64,000 nucleotides of DNA, taken from positions 21,383,936 to 21,447,935 of the forward strand of contig NW_024881327.1 of assembly GCF_018691265.1 (NCBI RefSeq), written 5' to 3'. The DNA comes from Tyto alba (lineage: Eukaryota > Chordata > Aves > Strigiformes > Tytonidae). A program made the translations under genes and the position numbers. A model generated the notes under the pieces. The model was not told where the DNA came from and ran no database searches. It worked only from the letters and a program-made list of their open reading frames with translations. Positions 1 to 13,140 of the stretch are shown one piece after another (position 1 is the stretch's first letter; the number at the start of each line of letters is the position of its first letter).

Positions 1-3000
1 GTAAAAAGACACACAGAAGCATGCTCTTCCTTACAATGGAAGTGTCAGGAATGCTACTTTTTTTTTTTTTTTAAATATGCCTTCTTTTCTTTGATTATTT
101 TTTTTTTTTCCACGGAAACTATAGAAAACTGAGAATTTGCTTTCTTCATATTTTATTTAAATGTACTTGGGTTCTTTATCAAATTCACCATATATTTTAG
201 TGTTGTCTCTTCTGTTCAATAGCATTTCATGATTTCTACTCAACAAAGATACATAAATCTTTAAAGTATATTATTGTTGCTATTATCAAGTATTGCTATA
301 AAAAGAGCCTTGATTCTCTGCTAATGCTTTTAGGGACAATTTTTCTTGTATTTTGTGTACATAATAAAAAATTCCTGCTCCAAAGGTTTCATAAAGTGTG
401 TGTATATAATCAAAACACACAGATACAAACTGGTGACAAGAAGTATGCCGAAGCAGTGAGATTGTGCTGGTCAGCTGGAGAGGGCTAAATATCACTGCCA
501 GTAAGCTAACAGGTGGGTCAGTTCAGAAGGAATTTAACCAGTTATTTTGAAAATATTTACAGGAGAGGCTGATATTGTGGGCCAGCGAATCCAAATAGAT
601 CAAGATGCTTACTAGGTATTTTAATAATTGAACAATTTATGTCCTTAAGCTACTTATTTGAAGAATGTCAAGGGATGGCTGTTCTTTGAAATAAGTTCCA
701 ATGTGTTGTGATGCATTGTGTTTTTCCAGATGGCAACATGAGGATGGTTGTAAAAGTAACATGTTAAATAGAATTTGCAAATCATCCTCTATCCTAAAGT
801 GCTAAAAAAGGATCCCTCCATGATTTCCTCCATGTTTCTGTCATCAGGGTGTAAAAATGACTTATGAGAGATGAACTGAGAGAAAAAAAACACCAGAGTG
901 TTGGTGTGGAAAACTTTGCAACTGATTTCAGAAGACAGATGTTTTTATTCATGTTAGGGGATGCGCAGGAAATAAGGAGAAGGTTTCATTGCCATCACTG
1001 TGGCACTCAGTGGCCCCATAAGAAAAGTAGTTATTTGTAAGGATTAAATGGTCATCCTGGGTTTGTCTATTAGTTTAAGGAGTTGATATTTTACTCTGTG
1101 TAAGCAGTTTTCATTTGGTTCTGGGTTGACATATTCTATCTGCTTTGACAAAATATGTTTTTGCATGTGACCAATATGAATGAGACAGCCCTCAGTTTAT
1201 TGAGAAGTTCATTTCCAGCTGCTTTATTTCATCCTCTGTCATGGCATTTCTCTTTCTAGATCCATGGCTGTGAAATGCACTTTGTTGCTCTCAGAATCCA
1301 GTCTCTGAGCATGTTACAAGACTCCTGAATGTTTTTAAGGAACATGTAGGATAGAAGAAGGTTACTTGGGTAAAGAAAGATTGCATTTTGGGTATTTCCT
1401 TTATCTAGCTGTAAATAGCAAGATTTAAGAACTGAACTTTTGAATCCACTGGCAAATTAGAATAAATGCAGTTCAGCAGCATGCCATTGGATGCTATTGG
1501 CATTTTAAGTTCATTTCCTTCACAGAATAAAAGTAAAAATTGTAGCAAAGCCACCCTTCTAGTATAAAAGAAGTCATTTTAGAAAGAAATGGTCATATAT
1601 CATTGATATATCTCAAAATCCAGGTCTAGGAGTCTATGTAACTACCATCTTACATTACCACATAACCATTGTTTACTTCACAACTTCAGTGTGTTTCTTT
1701 TTATAATAACCCTTTGTGGTTAGAAGTTTTTATATTAATTTCATACCTGAGGAAGAGAAACCCAAAGGAGAGCTTTCATTAACATGCCCAAGTCCCATAT
1801 TTAAATGACTTTGATGCTAAAGGCTCACTGAGTACTATTGATATTCAAGCACCTAAAGGCCATATTTTAAATAATTAGTTGCAAAATACTGAGACATCAA
1901 AAATAGGTCAATGAAGTCAGAACATTAACATTTTATATGAGACAACATCAATACTGTGTTGCTATACTTTCTTTAGTTGTTACTGCTGGTGCTATACCTG
2001 ATCCTGAGCAGTAGAAACTGTGGTGACTGCATCTACTCTTAAAGCTGCTATGTAAGAGTGAACCTGGTGGGTGGCTTCAAATCAAGGCTTTTACTCTCAA
2101 GCCTTGTAAAAGCATACAGCCATCATTTAGGAAGGCACTGTGCTCTCGCAGTGTAGTAACATACTGACAGTTTATGTTTCGGGGGCTGAAGACGTAAAGG
2201 GTGACATAATTCAAAAAAAGTAAAGAATGGAGAGCAAAAAGCAACTCTCATCAGCCATCTGAGGACCTGCATCTCAAGATATGGCTACTCAAGACTTATT
2301 CCATATTAATCCCTATGGAATTTTTTAGATTCTATGAAGATTTTCTTGAAATAAGAATATTTGCATGAAAAAAAATGGCAAGCCTGCAAGTTGACAAAGT
2401 TTAGCTGTATTATAAAAGACCCTGAAGAGATTTAGTAAATTGTTATTGACACAAATTTAGGACAATAACAAGTATCACTTATGATGTAACATAAAAAGGA
2501 TATATGCAAAGTTAGCAATTAAACTGGGCTACCTTGGCAAGCAAGTGAAATTTCCTACGTGTTACCTTCTAACATGTTATTGTCTAAAATGTTAGGAATT
2601 AGTGTCCAAAGGTAATTTTTGTGACAGAAAATGCAGTTGAATACTTACAGGTGTTTTCAGAAGTGCCATAGTAAGTTAAGCACTTATTCAAAAAGTTAGT
2701 GCAAATGGTGAGTTGCCACTGAACTCATCTATCCTCATCTGTAAATGATATTAGGTCCTAAACACATTTACAGATTGCAGGGATAATATTCAGAATAATA
2801 GCCTGAAATAATTTAGTAGTTCTTGTGAGTCTGCAGAAAGGCTTAAATTACTGCCTCTCCAGAGTGTTAACTATTTAATCATTGGTCAAATGGTAGAAGA
2901 GAGAGAACAATTTTATGGGAAACTATGAAATTTATGACTGTTCTGATAAATATCAAAATATCACTTCCGGCTGAAAGAAATTCCCAAGACAAAGTGTTGG

Positions 3001-3076
3001 ATGAGTGTTCAGGAGAAGTATCTCTATGTGCTTTTCTTATACTAACATTCTTCCTTAGTCATTCCCCTTGTCACAG
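1..3076. other. unique AT-rich noncoding DNA, no gene seen
   Basis: No exon, RNA gene or recognised repeat can be supported. Open frames are short and on either strand. A 15-base T run lies at 58-72. The stretch ends where CR1-like sequence begins at about 3077. Confidence 0.6.
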
Positions 3077-3608
3077 ACTCATACAGAGCCTTGGACTGGT
3101 TCAAGGGGACTTGAGATCATCTAGTCTAACCCCCCTGCTCAGGCAGGGTCATCTGTAGCTGGTTGCCCAGGACTGTGTCCAGTTGTGTTTTGAATATCTA
3201 TAAGGATGGCGACTCCCTGGCCCCTCTAGGCAACCTGCGCCAGTGTTTGACAATCCTCACAGTAAAAAAGTGTTTCTTATATTCAGAGGGAATTTCAGGT
3301 GTTTTAATCTGTGCCCATTGCCTTTTGTCACTGGGCATCACTGAGAGGAATCAGGCTCCCTCATCTTCTTTCCCTCTCATACAATATTTACATACATTGA
3401 TAGGATCCTGCTGAGCCTTCTCTTCTCCAGACAGAACGGTCCCAGATCTCAGACTTTCTTCACCTGAGTGAGGAGAGTATCCAGGTCATTAATGAACATG
3501 CAAAACAGCATTGGCTCCAGTATCAACATCTGGGATATGCACTGACTCTCTTCCAGCTGAACTTTGTGCCGTTGATCACAACCCTCTGGTCCCAGTCATT
3601 CAGCTGTT
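3077..3608 (-). mobile_element. CR1 LINE fragment, old, 3' part plus piece of reverse-transcriptase region
   Basis: Read on the minus strand this is the 3' end of a CR1 non-LTR retrotransposon. On the plus strand the order is the diverged 3' terminus (3077-3130, containing 'gatcatctagtctaac'), then 'cagtgtttgacaatcctcac' near 3241, then 'agccttctcttctccag' near 3414. Next comes a block at about 3480-3608 that matches the older coding part of CR1 ('ccaggtcattaatgaacatg', 'aactttgtgccgttgatcac'), so some ORF2 reverse-transcriptase sequence is kept. Sequence between the 3' UTR-like part and this block is shortened, which points to an internal deletion. Many substitutions and the loss of clean ATTCTATG tail units make it an old copy. 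The 77- and 83-codon open frames over it are remnants or antisense frames, not genes. Confidence 0.88.
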
Positions 3609-3632
3609 ACCTGATATTAATATTCTTCCTTA

Positions 3633-3706
3633 GGCATCTCTGCTGTTCACGATTAGAGCACAGGGTACTGGAGTAGATGGGCCCACTATGACCATTTTTA
3701 TGTTCT
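3633..3706 (+). mobile_element. ancient CR1/SINE-type 3' tail
   Basis: The segment contains 'gggtactggagtagatggg' and then 'accatttttatgttc'. This closely resembles the tail 'ACTGGGCTAGATGGACC...CCATTCTTATGTTC' shared by old amniote CR1-like LINEs and by SINEs that borrow that tail, known especially from turtles and crocodilians. It lies directly after the minus-strand CR1 but in the opposite orientation, so it is a separate and older insertion. A family name cannot be given without a repeat-library search. Confidence 0.6.
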
Positions 3707-6700
3707 TTTTTTAGTATCTAAGGTTGAAGGAGATTGTCCTTAAATCAGATAGTCCTGGGATGATCTGCCCGCCCAAACACACCCCCAGGCCTGCAAAGCA
3801 AGAACTGCCATGAAGGGATTTTCTGTAATCATATTCCAAGCATATAATGAGAACCATTTGGACCAATGTGCCCTTTTCTTGATATTAAAAAGATGGGATA
3901 GCAATAAAGCTGTGATGTTTTAAAATCCCTGGCATCCCTCCCCCCCCTGCCGAGATTACATGAAAATCCAATTGTTTATTCAATTTTCATGCTGAGCACC
4001 TTTGTCCTTTAAATGGCCTTGACAATCCTAACCCATGACCTAAGTCCATAGAAATAAATATATGTCCTTCTGAACAGTCTTCTTTACCATAATTTTCTGT
4101 AAATTACATAAGGAATAAATTAGTGCAAAATTTCCTGTTTAGTTTCAACCTCTGCATGTGTTGTATTAACTCAGTGTGAACATCTATGTTCACATGTCAC
4201 ATGCCATTCTATTATTCTTTGCTGGCATAAAAAGAAAAGACAGAACATTTAAAAATATATTACAAAAATAATGCATCAAAAGGAACAAGCAGCTTTGATC
4301 CTCACATCTAATTAATTGCACATTGGATAGATTTAGCTCATATAAATGTGGGATAGTTACTTCACTGTAAATGATTAATAACAAAGTATGAACAGTTGTT
4401 TGTTTTTTCTTCATTCCTTCCAAATGCAAAAACACAGACACCTATAGTTCAAGCATCAGGAAAGAAGTTGAAGCATGCTACATTTGTCTTCTTCACAGTT
4501 ATTTATGCTATGTAGGGGCTGAGAAGCACTCATCTTTCAAAGGCTTTTCAATAATACAGCTCATAAGCAGGTAGAACATGTATGCACTTCCCTGAACATC
4601 ATTTGTAAGTCAATACAGATGCTTTCATACCAACCAGTAAAACATGAGGAACTATAATTTAAAATGTCTAGTACACCAAGATCCATTTATTATACTTTAC
4701 ATCTATACAGCAATTGATGTATATTGCCAATTCCCTTGGGATATGTGAAGGCCTTGGGGACAGACAGAATATTATTTAGAATCACGTGGCACATCACAAG
4801 CTTTTTTGATCTAAGTATAAAAGGAAACGTAAAATAAACCTACTTTTCTAATGAAAATTTTCATGTATCCACCGAATGCTTCTACTTCTTTCAGTGTGCC
4901 CAAAATGATGTGGTTCAATGCTAAATTTTTAAAGATATCTTTCACATTGTAGTCTGTGATGTTTACAATGCTATTCATGCATAATATACAATAATTATTT
5001 TCAATTACTCTTTCACAAAATCCTGCCAAACACAATAGATATGAATAGTCCATGATGAGTGAAATTTACCTTTGGTTACACAGCAGTGACTCATTGATTT
5101 GGCAGAGTATGATTTCACAGTGAATGCATCACTATATGTGTCTACTGATTTATGCTCTCAGTATGTTTGAGTGTGTTTATGTGCATGTATGTATAGATCA
5201 CACAATTCTTTTGTAGGTCCAGATACTCTGCAATTTCTCTGGGATGTCAGACACTGAGAAAGTGAAAGGTGTGTATTTTCCCAGCAGGGATCAAAGCAGA
5301 AAAGTAGTACACTTAGATAACCTTCCTGCTAGGCTCCCTCCATGGTGGAATTCCCATTTAAACATCTTTCCCAGAGCTGCATCTCCTACCTCTCTGTGCT
5401 TCAGTGTTTCTACACCAATGGCTATAAGTAGGAGGTACAGTGAAAGGTGAAACAAAAATGTTTTGATGCAGGGGGCTTTGATCCTTCCTGCTCTTTTACA
5501 ATCCCCTGTATCTGAAGCCCTCAATCAAGTTCTGAGAAACTTCTGGGAGGAAGGACGGTCTTAAAGAGTTTTTCATTCCTTTTTTTGTTTCTGCAGTTTT
5601 TCCCACAGAAGGGCGTATTCAGATTCCTAAAGAAGGCTTTGAAAGGGATCCAAAGAGGCAATCACATGCATGTGCAACTATTTTTTCACCAGGCAAGAAT
5701 ATATGGAATGTGAATGAAGTTTCAGCATAGCTCTGCGAATGTAAGTATCAATTGAAAATGGGTAGGCAAATTCCATTAAGTTCCAGGTAAATTAATGTGC
5801 ATATAGCCATTGAATTACTAACTTCATATAATTGAAAGCAGGAAAACCTGTCTGCATTCAGTTGTTAATATAAAGTTTAATTAAAAGGAAGATCTTTAAG
5901 GGTGAAGAGTGTCACTGAGCAGCACAGACTTCACAGTATCTCAAGAACATGATTCTACCAAGTATAGGATTTCTGAAGGGAAAAATGAATGTTAGTCATG
6001 CTTCTCTTGTACAAATAGGTATATCTGTAGTCTTTCTATCTGTAGGTTATTCCTAAGTAGGAATAAATACTTTCCAAAGACTAGACAATATATTCTTTTT
6101 CCTCAGGTAAAAAGGTGTAACTGAAATCCATGTAACTTATTAAGTCTTCAAAATGTAAATTAGTTCAAACATATCTGATTTTCACATTCAAAATAGCTAG
6201 TAGATACAGCAGCATTTACTCTTAATTATTGCCTGTCGTTTTTTATTATCCTCTTGTTTAAAAAAATTAAAGTCATCCAGCAAGACAACAAAAAAAGCAC
6301 TGTGTGACCTACGTGACTACTGTGAATAATATTAGGAGACTGACCAAGCAGACTTGCAAACAGTATGCTGTTTATGTTGATGGTTTTCAAGCTATAGATC
6401 CATACGCTGTAACTATGAATAAGGGATACAATTGCAGCAGTTAGGATTGATAATGTAGGTGCAAAACCATGATACATTAATGGGATACATCCTTTGCTGT
6501 GAAAAAACAAGCATTTGTAGCAATTATTTAGTTTGCACAGCTGTTTTAATATAAGTCCCTAAAGTTACCTTCTGTTATTTTTAATTTTTAAATTTTATTC
6601 CCATCTTTACTTTCTAGGAGTGCCCTTTATACCTGTATTTGAGGATCTATGTGGAATGGCAGAATCCTTATAAAAATTTGTCTAATTACTCCTCCTTAAT

Positions 6701-9700
6701 TGAATTTTAATTTTTAAACTGAGCTTCTAAGCTATATAGAAACTATATAGTTAGACAGAAAAGAAGAAGAAAAGCTCAAGAGCAAAAGCATGCCCTCTGT
6801 TTTTATGCCTCTGTTTAGAGAAAATATACACACTGAGTATTTAGAAAAGTAAATTAAAGTTATTATTGTTTGAAGGATGTTTACTGGATGTAATTTGTAA
6901 GACTGTAAGTGAAACATGACCCATTCATGTTTGCTTGACTTTTCTCAGTTTACTGTGACCCAGCATTGTTGGGTTTGTTGTATCTTTATTTAAACTTTGT
7001 TTGTCTGAGGAGCTGTGGCTTCTTTATTTCCCAGCATCACTGTACTCCATGGGTGACATTTCCTCTGATCCTTAAAATGCTGTATTTCAGATGTTATATC
7101 ACACCTCTGAGGAGTAACTTGCTAAGGAAAATATAGCTGTATTTTCTTGAAGGAACTGAAGCTACATCAGGTTAAATTTCATCCTGTAGGTTATTTAAGC
7201 ACAGTATGATGTTATAAAAACTGAAAACAGAGGGTAAGTTCCTGCCTGCTACTGAAGAGATGTCACTGAGGGGGAAAAAAACCAAATAACTCCCATTCCC
7301 TTCCACTGATGTCTTAAAGGCAAAGATAATTTGGGCCTTGTTTGGTAACTCAAGTATATAAAATCAACAGTTTATGGTCTTTTGGTCTGATCTTGTTTAC
7401 AGAAGTCTAGATGAAAGATTTTTTGTTTGCTTATTTGTTTTTTTTTTGTTTGTTTTGTTTTGTTTTCTAATTTCAGCTGATTTTAGATGACCTTTCTCTA
7501 CTTTTTCATTAGATTCAGATGTTTGAACTCTGTGAGACACTCTAGCTTTACATTAGGGATTTTTAATTTTTTTTTTTTTTTATTTAATAGGAGTTTTGTA
7601 AAGTCTGTGTATTATCTGGGTAAGTCTTCAATTCTTTTTATCTGTACTCTTTCCAGTGCTCAAGATCCCCCACTTTTGCCACAGTGATCTACCTCAAATG
7701 GCAGTGAATAATCAAGGGATTAGTGTGTGGTAGCAGCACTTCAGAGACAATGTCTCTCTGCAATGTGTCCCAGTGGGAACCTAATTCCCCATGTCCAAAA
7801 GTGTCTGGGGAGACCAGAAGACAAAAACCATAGAACTGTAAGAAAATTGGACAAGCACATCTTAAACCTATTTCATATTCTTCAGCATCTGGGCTGCTTA
7901 AAAATCCCTAGAGATCCTGAAGGGGCACATTTTCCAGTGTTGAGACCTGTGAGAAGCTGCATGGGTCAGGTCCTTCAAAATTTGAATGAATGCTCATTCA
8001 CTTGCCCATGATCTTTGTTCTTCTTTGCAACACCCAGCTCAATGTATAGTCTTTGTTTTCCATTATAGTTCTACCATGTCTCTGCTGTTATCAAACCATG
8101 CTGTTCCACAATATGAGAAGTACAGTAAGCTGCTTTGTTACATTTAGTTGTATCTCCCCCTCTTCTAGTTGATAATTGACTGCCAGAAGTTCTTTATGCA
8201 TATCTTTTACTATATATCTCCATGCATATGTATAGTTAAGTGAAGACATATATAGATACGTAAAACTTCGTATATGTTTTCATGTTCAGAAAGTGAACAC
8301 TAGTGAAATTCCTTACAGTGAATAAAGTGCATCATGATGGAAAGGTGTAAGGCAAGTTCTTTTTATTTCCATAGAAAGAGTTCTCTAAAAATTGAATACA
8401 AGTATAGTTAAGTCAGACAAGCAATCCAGGAATCTGTGTCTGTGCTTTGTAGCGACATTGATTATAGAAGAAGTTAGCAAAAAGTGAGAAGTTCAGAACT
8501 TGGAAGTCTGATCAACCTGTAAGTATGCTTGTAGGGACTAAGAGCTGGTTAATTGCTAGTCAGGTGTAAAATGACAGATCTTTTTCATCTGCTGCTTTCT
8601 CTGGGGCAGAACAGAGAAAAAAATATTTTCTTCATTGTTTTCTTAGCTAATTTTTAAGTTTTAGAATTCACTGCTATAGTTCTACTTCCCTTTCTGAGGG
8701 GGTAGGTTGTACAAGTACACACTCTCATCTGCATCTTACTCTTAGTAAGTTTAAAATTTTCTCTTTAAGCTTAAGAGTAAGCTTAAAAGCTGCTCTTTCC
8801 CACTACAAAACACTGTGATATACTGAAGAAAAAGACACTGTAAATTTGTCTCTCTTGTTTTTGTAGGTATCTTTGGCCATGAAAATGCAATCTTCCATTT
8901 GTCCCTGTCAAGAACTGTGCCCTGAGCATGTACTTCCACAGAATGAAAGAATGTCCTAACAAATGCTTTTAGGCACTACGCGGGATCATTGTTTCACTGT
9001 AGCTTTTTAATACAGTTATAAAGTTTCATCTTCCAGTTAACAAGAAAAGACATGATTTGTCTGATGGTGATAATACTGTTAAAGGACTTTTAGAAACTGC
9101 AGGAAGTGTTTGAAACATTTCTTCTGTTTTGAACACCAACACGACGTAATGCAGTTCTGAATTTGTAACTGATGAATGTTTTGTGTTGGGCTTGTTCTTC
9201 CCATCTCTCAGCATTTTTCTATTCAATGTAAGGAGGAATTGATACAATACAGTGATTTTACAAGTTTGGAGTATGAATAATAAGTGTTGTATGCAAAGTT
9301 TTCAAACAGCTCTTTCTGTCTTAACAAACTTTAATCCCTTTCCTTTTAATTCCCCTTTCATGCCTGTGCTCATCATTTTAGCTTATGCATACAGTTTATG
9401 TTTGAATACAGAAATGAAAGCAAGTATATTCTTGGTTCATATCTCCACTTCCCCCACCAATTTTTCATATAGCTGTATATTATTAGGTGTCTCCTCATTA
9501 AGTCTTTTTTTCCAATTTAACATATTCTGCTCATGCTGATTTTAGATGAGGCCTAAACAAAGTCTAGCAAAATGGGCTCATTACCTTTCAAGATTTCAAT
9601 TTTAAGTTAATTCATAACCTGCAACGACGTGTAATGCCCAAATTTAGGTGAATAGATAAGGAGGAAGTTAGGCAGATGGGAAGACTAAAGATATTAAAAA

Positions 9701-12700
9701 CATAGATTATGGGAAAAAGAAATAGTAAAGACTGCCTCCTGTCCCCAAAATAAAAAACAAATCAAACACACTGCAAGTGTAGAACAAGGCAGGTCCGAGT
9801 TAATGCTGCTTCACTGATATCCACTTAAAACAGCTGAGGATCTGGGCCTGTGACTATCAACCCGTATGTGTAGAGCTGTCTCATAACACTACCTGTATTG
9901 AAAGACATTGCATATTTTTTCGGTTCAGTTTACTGAGATCCTTGACAAAGAAAAGACGTACTGTGCAACACGATCTAGAACATCGGCAGTGACATCCGCA
10001 GCATCTGGCCACTTCCCCTTCTGCTGATTTTACAGCAGGATATTTCTACACTACATTGTGCTGTGCTGTATCAAAGATGTCTCAGTTAGCTTCATGCAAA
10101 CAGTGCTGCACATAACCAGGTTAAGACGCTATGCTAAGGACTCGGAGATGTGTAGCTTTGTTCCAGTTTATGGGAAGGGCAACTTGACAGAATGCAGCAT
10201 CATATTTTCTCTCATCCTTGCCTAAGTGTGTAGGGTACAACATCACACCAATGGAGACTCACTGTTTCCAGTTTTGGAGCTATTGTGGTTGGCACTAACT
10301 AGGTATCTCCAAGCAATGTGGATAAGTGTAGACACAATCTACAGTGGTAGACCTTTCCTCAGTGGTTAAAAGTCAATAAAAGCTAGTTAAAAGTCAGCTG
10401 GATGCTTTGTTACGAAGGTTCTTTGGTTTTCAATCCAAATTTATTTTAGTTGTTCAGTTCATAGTGTGTGTCCACAAACTATTGTAGCATTGTAATTGAA
10501 AGAAGGTGATATGGGTTTGTGAATGTTTGACTTCACCACTGAAGAAAAAAAAATGTACCAACTACAGAACTCCTGAATTCACTGTTTTTCTGGATGTCCC
10601 AAATAATCTTACTCATTTTTACTGAAACAGTTGAACTTCTGTATTGCCCAATTTGATATTCACAGAGTGAAATGGTAGCTGAGATGTAATTTACTGCCCA
10701 AAGGACAAGACATAAACACAGACCTTCTGAGGATCAGATGCAAGATTATTCCCCAAACTGATTGAGGAGGAAAATCTGAATCCCACAAATGATCCATATT
10801 ATAATGTTGTAGCTGCAATCCTTCTCTCCCCCTCTGTCACAATGGAGAATTTAAATACATTTTTGCTTGGTGAAACAGCTGCAAAAAGATAAAAAGGTTT
10901 TCCCCCATTTCTCTTTAAATAGCTTGGGGTTTGAGCACTATTACAGAACAGCTAGGGTTACATCTTTAGGAAGAAAAGCTTTTCCGAGGATCTCCAAGCT
11001 ATTAGATAAGTACTTTGATTCATATGCCAGCAAAACCAGCGTTCTCTGGGGTGGGAGGGGAGAGAGGTTTTCTATGAATCCAGATTTCATACACATGTGC
11101 TAGGAAGTGTTGGAGTATGCCAAAAAGACTGAGCAGATGAAGATATAAGGTGCCTAGAAGATGGATCCTTGTTGGATTTAATGTCTGTTAAGCGGGGAGC
11201 AGTACTGAGAAATACAACTTCAGGTGCTTGGCAAATACTAATGTTCAGACTTCTGTGCCTGTGGAGCTTAAATGCTTTTGGCCTAGGCAGACCTGAGCAG
11301 GAATCACAGCTGTATTTCTGGAGATGCATAGTCCTCTTTGGGCAAGTTGCCATGCATTTCATGAGAAACTTATCCACCTGTCTCAGAGCTCTGGATTCCA
11401 ATAGACAAGCAAGCACCTAAGAATGAAAAACTGCCATGAAAAATTGCTCAAATAAGATTGAGCCTTTTGTATGGAGTCAGCACTGATTGTTATTGATTTC
11501 AAAAGAATGGGACAATTAACTTAGGAACTTTTCAAAATATAACCTACTTAATGAGAATCCTAAAACTTTTAATGATTCTTCAGAGATATTCTAGTAGTTT
11601 TAAAAAGCAGAATCTCAGTTTTACCTTAGGAATGTGCTTTTTAGAAATTCTGTTCATGCATAATTTCTTCTGTTCTGCAATATCAAATGCAGTTAAAACT
11701 GGACAACTCCTTTGTACCTACAAAATATTTGGATTTCTGCATGCATTTATTTGTATATCTTTTCATTTTGGCTGCAAAAATAACTTTTTCTGCCACATCA
11801 CAATTCATTACGAGGTTTTTTAAAATGTGTCTCTGAAATTTATTCCTGATTGTCCTTCTTAAGACATAAGAGGAGATTAAACTTCATATATCAGCTTCTT
11901 TCTCTTTAAAGTTTATTAACATCTAATCAAGATTGGATATGTGGTCAGACTTCTGGGGGGGTGTGTGTGTGTGAGCATGAAATAACATGTAGAATACAAT
12001 AAAAGGTGTTTGATATTTGTTCATCCTAATTAAAGTGGTAGAAAGGCTGACTACTGGAAAGTAAGATCTTGATGAAAACCCCAGAGGGGGTTCTTTCCAT
12101 GATTCTGTCATTCATTCAGTGTTTCTGATTTTACTTTATTTTTTCAGGAAGTTGACCCATGAAATAGAGGAGGAGAACAGTTTCCTCTAAAATATTATGA
12201 ATTACTTGAGACAGTAGTGGTTATTATTCTAGAATTTTAAATAACTATGTTTATGTTTTGGCTTCTATTGCAGAATAATTTATTAAGATGTTGATACATA
12301 GTAAACCCCAGCAGAATTATAATAGTCAAATGTCTGATATTTATCAAAATATCTTTCTGGCCTATAGAAGTTGCCATAAGACATTTAAAATTAACGGAAT
12401 ATAATTTTAAAAACAATTATCCTTAACTTCCTTCTATAGAATTATGCTCTAAGCTAAATATAAAATTAGAAATTGGTCTCTACTTTTGGCATAAAACTTC
12501 CTGAACTAGATTTTCCTCCACTAAGTCAGAGGAGCTTATTTTATCTATTGATTTCAGGAAAAGCAAGAACAAATCCTTACTTTACTACTACTCTCCTCAA
12601 ACCTTTTTTTTCATAACCATGTAGTCAATACTTTAAAAAGAAAGCTTTCCTACAAATTGTGGTAGTATATAATTCTCTTTCCTACCAGAATCCATACATT

Positions 12701-12853
12701 CCCATTGACAGAGGTTAACCACAAAGCCTCCCTTAAATGACTATCATCTGTAAGGAATGTGCACATAAACATTGCATTCTTCTCTAGGAGTTTTCATTAT
12801 AAACTATAATATCCGTAACCAAAAATAACAGCTGTCCAGCCTTCCTTTCACTC
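3707..12853. other. unique noncoding DNA
   Basis: No recognised genes or dispersed repeats. It holds simple T/G-rich tracts (7421-7467 and a T run near 7567-7582) and a short G/TG run near 11957-11974. Open frames of up to 109 codons at 10867-11420 exist on both strands over the same bases, which argues against coding. A small CpG-bearing patch lies at 9950-10010. Confidence 0.55.
7421..7467. repeat. T-rich (TTTG/TTTTG) low-complexity tract
   Basis: Runs of T broken by single G residues at 3-5 base steps. Simple sequence with no sign of a mobile-element body attached on either side. Confidence 0.8.
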
Positions 12854-12877
12854 TTTTTTTTTTTTTTTTTTTTTTTT
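12854..12877. repeat. (T)24 homopolymer
   Basis: Uninterrupted run of 24 T. No recognisable element body precedes or follows it, so a retroposed poly-A tail on the minus strand is possible but unsupported. Confidence 0.85.
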
Positions 12878-13060
12878 AAATTCTTTAATTCTTTAATTGC
12901 TTTTGGAATTCTGTGTACAGAGTTGAAATGTTGGTTCTAAAAGGAAAGTATGAAGTTCTGTAAATCTGCAATTGTAACTAGTAGGGAGAAAAAAAAAAAT
13001 CGTCATGCCTGCTTTTTACCTCCTAATCTGCTAGGCAGGCATTAAAATAAAGGAAACAGT

Positions 13061-13140
13061 GGGTTTGGGTTTGTTTGGTTTTTTAGTGATTTGGTTGGTT
13101 GATTGGTTTTGTTTGTTTCTTTGGTTTTTTTTTTTTTTTT
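13061..13140. repeat. TTGG/TTTG-rich low-complexity tract ending in poly-T
   Basis: About 80 bases made almost only of T and G, with imperfect GGTT, TTTGG and GTTT units, closing with a T run. It is an imperfect microsatellite. Confidence 0.75.

Noticed and set aside
10867..11420. Overlapping open frames on both strands as a coding exon
   Set aside because: Both strands are open over the same bases and none of the products resembles a known family. Local low stop density explains it.
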